The notes below the pieces were generated by a model that was given only the letters and a program-made list of their open reading frames with translations, was not told the DNA's origin and searched no databases. 64,000 bases of DNA from Sphingomonas naasensis (lineage in GTDB: Bacteria > Pseudomonadota > Alphaproteobacteria > Sphingomonadales > Sphingomonadaceae), in assembly GCF_004792695.1 (NCBI RefSeq), contig NZ_SRXU01000007.1:150985-214984 (forward strand), written 5' to 3'. Both the position numbers and the translations under genes were made by a program. Below, piece after piece: positions 59,804 through 64,000 of this stretch; positions within the stretch are counted from its first letter, which is position 1; each line of letters starts with the position of its first letter.

Positions 59804-60579
59804 AACACGTCGCACTTGCTCTCGCCGCGGCGGGGCTGCTGTCCGCGTCGCCCGCCGCCGCGCTGCAACGCGAGCTCGATCGCGCCTATGCGCTCCTCCA
59901 GGGCGGCAGCTACAAGAGCGCCCAGGCCGCGGCGCGTGCCTATATGCAGGCCAACGGGCCGCGGTTCAGCGCGGCGATGATCATCGCGATCGCGCAGTGC
60001 ATGCAGCGCCCCCATCGCTCCGAGAACGCGCAGCCCTTCCTGCAAATCCGCCGGGATTACAGCGTTCCCGCCGCGAAGAATCGCGAGATCGACAAGCTGA
60101 TCCGGGATTGCACCAGCCCCAGGCCGCGCCCCGTCCCGCAAGAAGCGGGGGTGAGCACCGAGGCGTTGACCGTGCAGCTCGACACGCGCGCCGCGCGGCC
60201 CGGCGCCGGCGAGCCGCCGCCGACCCGTCCGCCGGTCCGCATCATCCGTTCGCCGGTGAGCCCGACGCTCGACCTGTCGCGGGGGACGACGCTGGTCCAC
60301 CCCGCGGCCGCCGGCCAGTGCCGCCAGGGCTTTGTCTCGCGCGGTGCCTTTGCCGGGGATCGCGTCTGCGTCTCGCCGGCGACGCGCGAGCAGGTGCGGC
60401 AGGATAATGGCGCGGCGCGGGCGCGGATCGATCCGCGCGGCGCCTATGGACCCAACACCTGCATCCAGGGGTTCGTCTGGCGCGGCGCGCGCCCTTCCGA
60501 TCTGGTCTGCGTGACGCCCGCCCAGCGCGATCAGGCGGTGCGCGACAATCGGGCGGCGGCGGGGCGCCGGGCGCAATGA
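59800..60579 (+). CDS. Exported protein with a duplicated Cys motif
   Basis: A 259-residue protein with signal peptide ending SPAAA. The N-terminal domain is helical (AYALLQGGSYKSAQAAARAY); a Pro/Arg linker follows; the last 90 residues hold two copies of a motif: CRQGFVSRGAFAGDRVCVSP with TREQVRQDN, and CIQGFVWRGARPSDLVCVTP with QRDQAVRDN. Each copy has two Cys, probably disulfide-bonded. Similar motifs occur in secreted proteins of actinobacteria. Function unknown. Confidence 0.75.
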   Translation: MKHVALALAAAGLLSASPAAALQRELDRAYALLQGGSYKSAQAAARAYMQANGPRFSAAMIIAIAQCMQRPHRSENAQPFLQIRRDYSVPAAKNREIDKLIRDCTSPRPRPVPQEAGVSTEALTVQLDTRAARPGAGEPPPTRPPVRIIRSPVSPTLDLSRGTTLVHPAAAGQCRQGFVSRGAFAGDRVCVSPATREQVRQDNGAARARIDPRGAYGPNTCIQGFVWRGARPSDLVCVTPAQRDQAVRDNRAAAGRRAQ

Positions 60580-60679
60580 CCCGCACGCTGCCGGCGTCGA
60601 TCCGGCCCGGATGCCGGTCCGCCGGCGGAATTGCGAGGTTGCCCTTGGAGGGAACAGGTATTAAGTCAGCCCGGTGACC

Positions 60680-60710
60680 GGCCGCCCGTGATGGGCGGCC
60701 CTTATTGTTT
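60680..60710 (+). terminator. Terminator-like hairpin before trcR
   Basis: GGCCGCCC (60680-60687) and exact complement GGGCGGCC (60693-60700) with a 5-base loop, followed by CTTATTGTTT. It lies only 14 bases before the trcR ribosome site, so it either ends the upstream operon or acts in the trcR leader. Spacing to the start is unusually tight. Confidence 0.55.
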
Positions 60711-60723
60711 CTGGAGACGAAAA

Positions 60724-61404
60724 GTGGCCCAGCCGCTGATGCCGCATGCGACCGCTTCCTGGCTGGTCGACAATACTTCGCTCTCGTTCGAGCAGATCGC
60801 CGAGTTCTGCGGTCTCCACATCCTCGAGATCCAGGCGATCGCCGACGATACCGCCGCGACCAAGCTCACCGGCCGCGATCCCGTCCGCGCGCACGAGCTG
60901 ACGATGGAGGAGATCGAGAAGGGCCAGGCCGATCCCGATTACAGCCTCAAGATGCTCAAGGGCCCCGAGCAGATCCGCCGCACCAAGGGCCCGCGCTACA
61001 CGCCGGTCTCGAAGCGCCAGGACAAGCCCGATGGCATCGCGTGGATCCTGCGCAACCATCCCGAGATCTCGGATGGCGCGATCAGCAAGCTGATCGGCAC
61101 CACCCGCACCACGATCGCGGCGATCCGCGATCGCAGTCACTGGAACATCGCCAACATCACCCCCAAGGACCCGGTGACGCTGGGTCTCGCCTCGCAGCGC
61201 GAGCTCGACGCGCTCGTCGCCAAGGCGGCCAAGGCCGCGGGCATCGAAGCGCCGACCGACACGCGTCTGGAAGGCGATCGCGAGGCGCTGCTCGAGCAGC
61301 TCCGCGCCGAGCGCACCGCCGCGGCGAACGCCGCCGAGGCGGGCGAGGCAGGCGTCGAGACCGGCCCGATCGAGCACACCGCCGAGACGCTGTTCCGCAG
61401 CTGA
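60724..61404 (+). CDS. trcR: Cell-cycle transcription regulator TrcR (DUF1013)
   Basis: A 226-residue protein matching DUF1013 over its length: PLMPHATASWLVDNTSLSFE, QIAEFCGLHILEIQAIADD, RDPVRAHELTMEEIEKGQAD, DGIAWILRNHPEISDGAISK with LIGTTRTTIAAIRDRSHWN, which looks like a helix-turn-helix. Known in Caulobacter as a cell-cycle regulator and conserved in alphaproteobacteria. GTG start, GGAGA upstream. The C-terminal 40 residues are Ala/Glu-rich. Confidence 0.95.
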   Translation: MAQPLMPHATASWLVDNTSLSFEQIAEFCGLHILEIQAIADDTAATKLTGRDPVRAHELTMEEIEKGQADPDYSLKMLKGPEQIRRTKGPRYTPVSKRQDKPDGIAWILRNHPEISDGAISKLIGTTRTTIAAIRDRSHWNIANITPKDPVTLGLASQRELDALVAKAAKAAGIEAPTDTRLEGDREALLEQLRAERTAAANAAEAGEAGVETGPIEHTAETLFRS

Positions 61405-61438
61405 TCGGCCCGTCCGGCCGCCCTCGCACGGGGCCGGG

Positions 61439-61549
61439 CATCCCCGCGAAAGCGGGGGGCCATCTCCCGGGCGTGCGGCGAAATGCGCCGGCGCGCCTGC
61501 CAGAGCAGTCGGTGCGCGTCCCCGCTTTCCCGCTTTCGCGGGGATGACG
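61439..61549. repeat. Inverted repeat with GGGGATGACG end
   Basis: CATCCCCGCGAAAGCGGGG (61439-61457) faces CCCGCTTTCGCGGGGATGACG (61529-61549). Each arm is itself a hairpin. The GATGACG end is shared with other repeats in the window. Between trcR and the hydrolase gene. Confidence 0.85.
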
Positions 61550-61625
61550 AAGGTCGCGCGTGCGGGTTAGTCTTCGGTCTTGCGATTCGGCGATGCGACC
61601 GACGCGAGCGCAGGGGAGATGCTGC

Positions 61626-62489
61626 ATGTGTGACGATCTGACCGAAGCCGACAATCAGCGCTTCCTCGGGGACGCGATATCGCGTCGCGGCTTCGGCGCC
61701 GCGGCCGCGGCGGTCGGCATCGGCGTGCTGCTGCCCAGCCCGGCGAACGCGCTGGCGGTCAAGGGCCGCGAGGTCGCGATCACCACCCCCGACGGCACCA
61801 TCGACGCGTATTATGTCGCGCCGGCCAGCGGCAAGCACCCCGCCGTGCTGGTCTGGCCCGACATTTACGGCCTGCGCCCCGCGTTCCGGCAAATGGCCGA
61901 TCGGCTCGCCGAGTCGGGCTATGCGGTGCTCACGGTGAACCCCTTCTATCGCTCGACCACCGCGGCCGCGCTCGCCGCGAGCGGCGACAAGGCGGCGGTC
62001 CGTGCCAGGGCCGGCGAGGCGCGCAAATTGCTGACGCCCGAGGCGACGATCCGCGACGCGACTGCGCTGGTGGCGTTCATCGACAAGCAGCCCGAAGTGA
62101 ACCCGAAGCGCGGAATCGGCAGCACCGGCTATTGCATGGGCGGTCCGCTGGTGGTGCGCACCGCCGCGGCGGTCCCGGGCCGGATCCGCGCCGGCGGCTC
62201 GTTCCATGGCGGCGGGCTCGCCACCACGGCGCCGGACAGCCCGCATTTGCTCATCCCCCAAACCAAAGCGAGCTTCCTGATCGCGATCGCCGAGAATGAC
62301 GATGCCCGCGCGCCCGGCGACAAGGATACGCTCCGCGCCGCGTTCGCCGCCGCCAAACGCCCCGCCGAGATCGAGGTCTATCAGGGCGCGATGCACGGCT
62401 GGTGCCCGCCCGACAGCGACGTCTACAACCAGGCGCAGGCCGAGCGCGCCTGGGGCCGGCTGCTCCATCTGTTCGAGACCGCGCTGTAG
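61626..62489 (+). CDS. Dienelactone hydrolase family protein, Tat-exported
   Basis: A 287-residue alpha/beta-hydrolase. An unusually long N-terminus (MCDDLTEADNQRFLGD) precedes a Tat signal SRRGFGAAAAAVGIGVLLPS. Catalytic residues: Cys in GYCMGGPLVV, Asp in IAENDDARAP, His in GAMHGWCPP, giving the Cys-Asp-His triad of dienelactone hydrolases. Substrate unknown. Confidence 0.92.
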   Translation: MCDDLTEADNQRFLGDAISRRGFGAAAAAVGIGVLLPSPANALAVKGREVAITTPDGTIDAYYVAPASGKHPAVLVWPDIYGLRPAFRQMADRLAESGYAVLTVNPFYRSTTAAALAASGDKAAVRARAGEARKLLTPEATIRDATALVAFIDKQPEVNPKRGIGSTGYCMGGPLVVRTAAAVPGRIRAGGSFHGGGLATTAPDSPHLLIPQTKASFLIAIAENDDARAPGDKDTLRAAFAAAKRPAEIEVYQGAMHGWCPPDSDVYNQAQAERAWGRLLHLFETAL

Positions 62490-62551
62490 CGGATTGACGC
62501 GCGGCGTGCATTTCGTTCACATTATGTTCTGAAGCGCATGGAGTCGAGACG

Positions 62552-63178
62552 ATGGCGGACGAACTGGTTTTCTACACCAACCCCCAGTCGCGCGGGCGCA
62601 TCGCCCGCTGGATGCTCGAGGAGACCGGCGCGGACTATCGCACCGAGGTCATCGATTATGCCGCGCGGATGAAGAGCGCCGAATATCTGGCGATCAATCC
62701 GATGGGGAAGGTCCCCGCGATCGTCCATGCCGGCAAGGTCGTCACCGAGGGCGCGGCAATCTGCGCCTATCTCGCCGAAGCCTTTCCCGAGGCGGGGCTG
62801 GCGCCGCGGCCCGACGAGCGTGCCGACTATTATCGCTGGCTGTTCTTCGCCGCCGGCCCGGTCGAGCAGGCGGTGACCAACAATTTCGCCAAGTTCGATC
62901 CCTCGCCCGAACAGGCGCGCTCGTTCGGCTACGGCACCTACGCGACGACGGTCGACGTGCTCGAGCAGGCAGTCTCGGCGCATGATTATATCGCCGGGGA
63001 TCGCTTCACCGCCGCCGATGTCTATGTCGGCTCGGCGGTGGGCTGGGGCGTGCTGTTCGGCACCTTGCCCAGGCGCGACGCCTTCACGGCCTATTTCGAG
63101 CGTCTCAGCGGCCGCGAGGCCTATCGCCGCGCGGCGGCGAAGGACGACGCGCTGGTCGAGGAGAAGACGCCGGCCTGA
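62552..63178 (+). CDS. Glutathione S-transferase
   Basis: A 208-residue GST: FYTNPQSRGRIARWMLEETG (glutathione activation region), NPMGKVPAIVHAGKVVTEGA (cis-Pro loop and Glu-contact) and DYIAGDRFTAADVYVGSAVG. Different subfamily from the GST at 55966. Alone after the hydrolase gene, 62 bases away. Confidence 0.93.
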   Translation: MADELVFYTNPQSRGRIARWMLEETGADYRTEVIDYAARMKSAEYLAINPMGKVPAIVHAGKVVTEGAAICAYLAEAFPEAGLAPRPDERADYYRWLFFAAGPVEQAVTNNFAKFDPSPEQARSFGYGTYATTVDVLEQAVSAHDYIAGDRFTAADVYVGSAVGWGVLFGTLPRRDAFTAYFERLSGREAYRRAAAKDDALVEEKTPA

Positions 63179-63187
63179 TCCGCGAAT

Positions 63188-63301
63188 TCACGCGGTCATC
63201 GGTGGCACGAGCGCGATGAGCAAGGTCGTCGTGGTCGCGGCTGAGATGCAGAAGAGCGCGATCATCGTACGGAGCCGGATCAAATAAGTGACGTCTGACA
63301 T
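63188..63301 (-). CDS. Possible 37-residue membrane peptide
   Basis: A short frame: MSDVTYLIRLRTMIALFCIS then AATTTTLLIALVPPMTA. It starts with a polar head, then a membrane helix. GGAAA lies just before the ATG. Composition and hydrophobicity look gene-like, but there is no family and the ribosome site is weak. Confidence 0.35.
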   Translation of the reverse strand: MSDVTYLIRLRTMIALFCISAATTTTLLIALVPPMTA

Positions 63302-63646
63302 TTTCCACGCATCCTGAACGCGAACATGGGAATGCGACCGCGTGTCGAGCGTCTTGTCGGCTCGTCATCGCGGTGGCGCCTTACTGCGTGGCGGCGCGGT
63401 CAGCCATGATCGAGCGCGCGGATTCCTTGATCGAAACGCCGGAAGGCGGGCCGGGCTTGCAATGTAGGAGTTGGGCTGCTGCCCTGTCCGCCGGCCCGGC
63501 GCCGGCCGGCCGCGCTCTTTGACGCCGTCGATCTTCCTACCGATCCGCGCAACTATATTTCCTGCCCGCGCAACGGGAGAGTCGTTCTATCGCGACTCTT
63601 GCGACTCTAGGCCGGCGAAATCCTACAAATCGCCCCGGGGGAATTC
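63302..63646. other. Intergenic region without a recognised gene
   Basis: About 345 bases. It holds a strong GC palindrome (GCCGGCCCGGCGCCGGCCGG around 63498-63519) and AT-richer patches. No convincing frame, tRNA or promoter. Unlike most gaps, it does not carry the CGTCATCCCGG repeat. Confidence 0.5.
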
Positions 63647-63844
63647 CTACCGGCGCGAGGCCATCCGCGCCGCCAGCTGCGCCATCACCGCATCGCGGTC
63701 GGCAGCGTCGGTCGCGCTCCAGCGCGCGATCTCGTCGAGCGTGCGGCCGCAGCCGATGCACCAGCCGCTGGCGGAGTCGATCTTGCAGATGCCGGTGCAG
63801 GGCGACGGGATCGGGGCCGGTCCGGCGTTCGCCGGTCCGTTCAC
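63647..63844 (-). CDS. DUF1289 family small Cys protein
   Basis: A 65-residue protein: SPCTGICKIDSASGWCIGCG, RTLDEIARWSATD, the DUF1289 pattern with four Cys likely binding iron-sulfur or zinc. GTG start overlaps the upstream stop (GTGA). Function unknown. Confidence 0.92.
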   Translation of the reverse strand: MNGPANAGPAPIPSPCTGICKIDSASGWCIGCGRTLDEIARWSATDAADRDAVMAQLAARMASRR

Positions 63845-64000
63845 GCCCCGAGCGTGTAGTTCAGGAAGTCGGGGACGGGGCCGTTCCAGCCGTCATCGGG
63901 CTCTTCCTGCGCCTGGCGGCGCTGCGGCGCGCGGTCGTCGCTGCGCCCGCGACCGCGGCCGCCGCGTTCGCGGCGCGGCGTCTCCTCGCGACGCGGCTCG
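63841..64000 (-). CDS. C-terminus of a probable DEAD-box RNA helicase
   Basis: The minus frame enters from the right edge and ends at 63841. It reads an Arg/Gly-rich tail (ETPRRERGGRGRGRSDDRAP) and the end DDGWNGPVPDFLNYTLGA. RGG-rich tails of this type follow the helicase core in alphaproteobacterial RhlE-like proteins. The core is outside the window, so this is an inference. Confidence 0.45.
   Translation of the reverse strand, partial: EPRREETPRRERGGRGRGRSDDRAPQRRQAQEEPDDGWNGPVPDFLNYTLGA

Noticed and set aside
1..64000. CRISPR arrays, tRNA or rRNA genes
   Set aside because: No regularly spaced short direct repeats, cloverleaf-like sequences or rRNA signatures were noticed. The repeats present are inverted and irregularly spaced. 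A tRNA scan was not possible.

Overview
This 64 kb window is a gene-dense piece of chromosome from a GC-rich alphaproteobacterium. It looks like Sphingomonas or a close relative: TolB-Pal, a plant-type glutamate-cysteine ligase, TrcR (DUF1013), DUF1192, DUF1289, DUF3297 and DUF1345 proteins occur together, and many genes are joined by ATGA or GTGA overlaps. This placement is inferred from gene content read by eye. I saw no rRNA, tRNA, CRISPR array or prophage.

Layout. 1-650: end of tolB, then pal. 968-2935: a tightly coupled six-gene cluster (SPFH membrane protein, ribbon-helix-helix regulator, zinc ribbon, three small membrane proteins) behind a promoter with a perfect GTGATATCAC palindrome. 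2936-4155: a lower-GC patch with a Cys-rich orphan and an IS5-type element whose transposase needs a -1 frameshift. 4270-10420: S1/P1 nuclease, a DUF6624-asparaginase-acyltransferase operon, and a membrane LytTR regulator between two paralogous acyltransferases. 10440-12518: a trypsin-like protease fused to a NUC1-type nuclease. 12574-15750: ispG and four small downstream genes. 15900-27914: housekeeping (ppa, M61 peptidase, gshA, rsmE, ubiA, pmbA, a CysQ-like phosphatase) punctuated by palindromic repeats. 28000-33476: Rrf2 regulator, XpaC/TelA pair, FMN reductase, typA. 33558-40851: cupin, an unknown protein coupled to a PAS-GGDEF cyclase, ogt, EVE protein, a cyclic-nucleotide-domain/thioredoxin-reductase-like fusion, a class A beta-lactamase. 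40950-48304: PEP-mutase-like protein, a chemoreceptor without a periplasmic domain, a LytS/LytR-type two-component pair, envelope orphans. 48420-56583: clpA, quinone oxidoreductase, YqiJ/flotillin pair, GST. 57118-64000: metallophosphoesterase-glycosyltransferase pair, a two-gene orphan operon with a duplicated Cys motif, trcR, dienelactone hydrolase, GST, DUF1289 and a probable DEAD-box helicase end.

Recurring themes are membrane organisation (two SPFH proteins, YqiJ, TelA/XpaC, two acyltransferases), redox and electrophile defence (gshA, two GSTs, ogt, quinone reductase, FMN reductase) and signalling (two LytTR proteins, GGDEF, chemoreceptor, Rrf2). The intergenic spaces carry at least three families of palindromic repeats. 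Best candidates for something undescribed are the SPFH/RHH/zinc-ribbon cluster with its palindrome and the protease-nuclease fusion at 10554.
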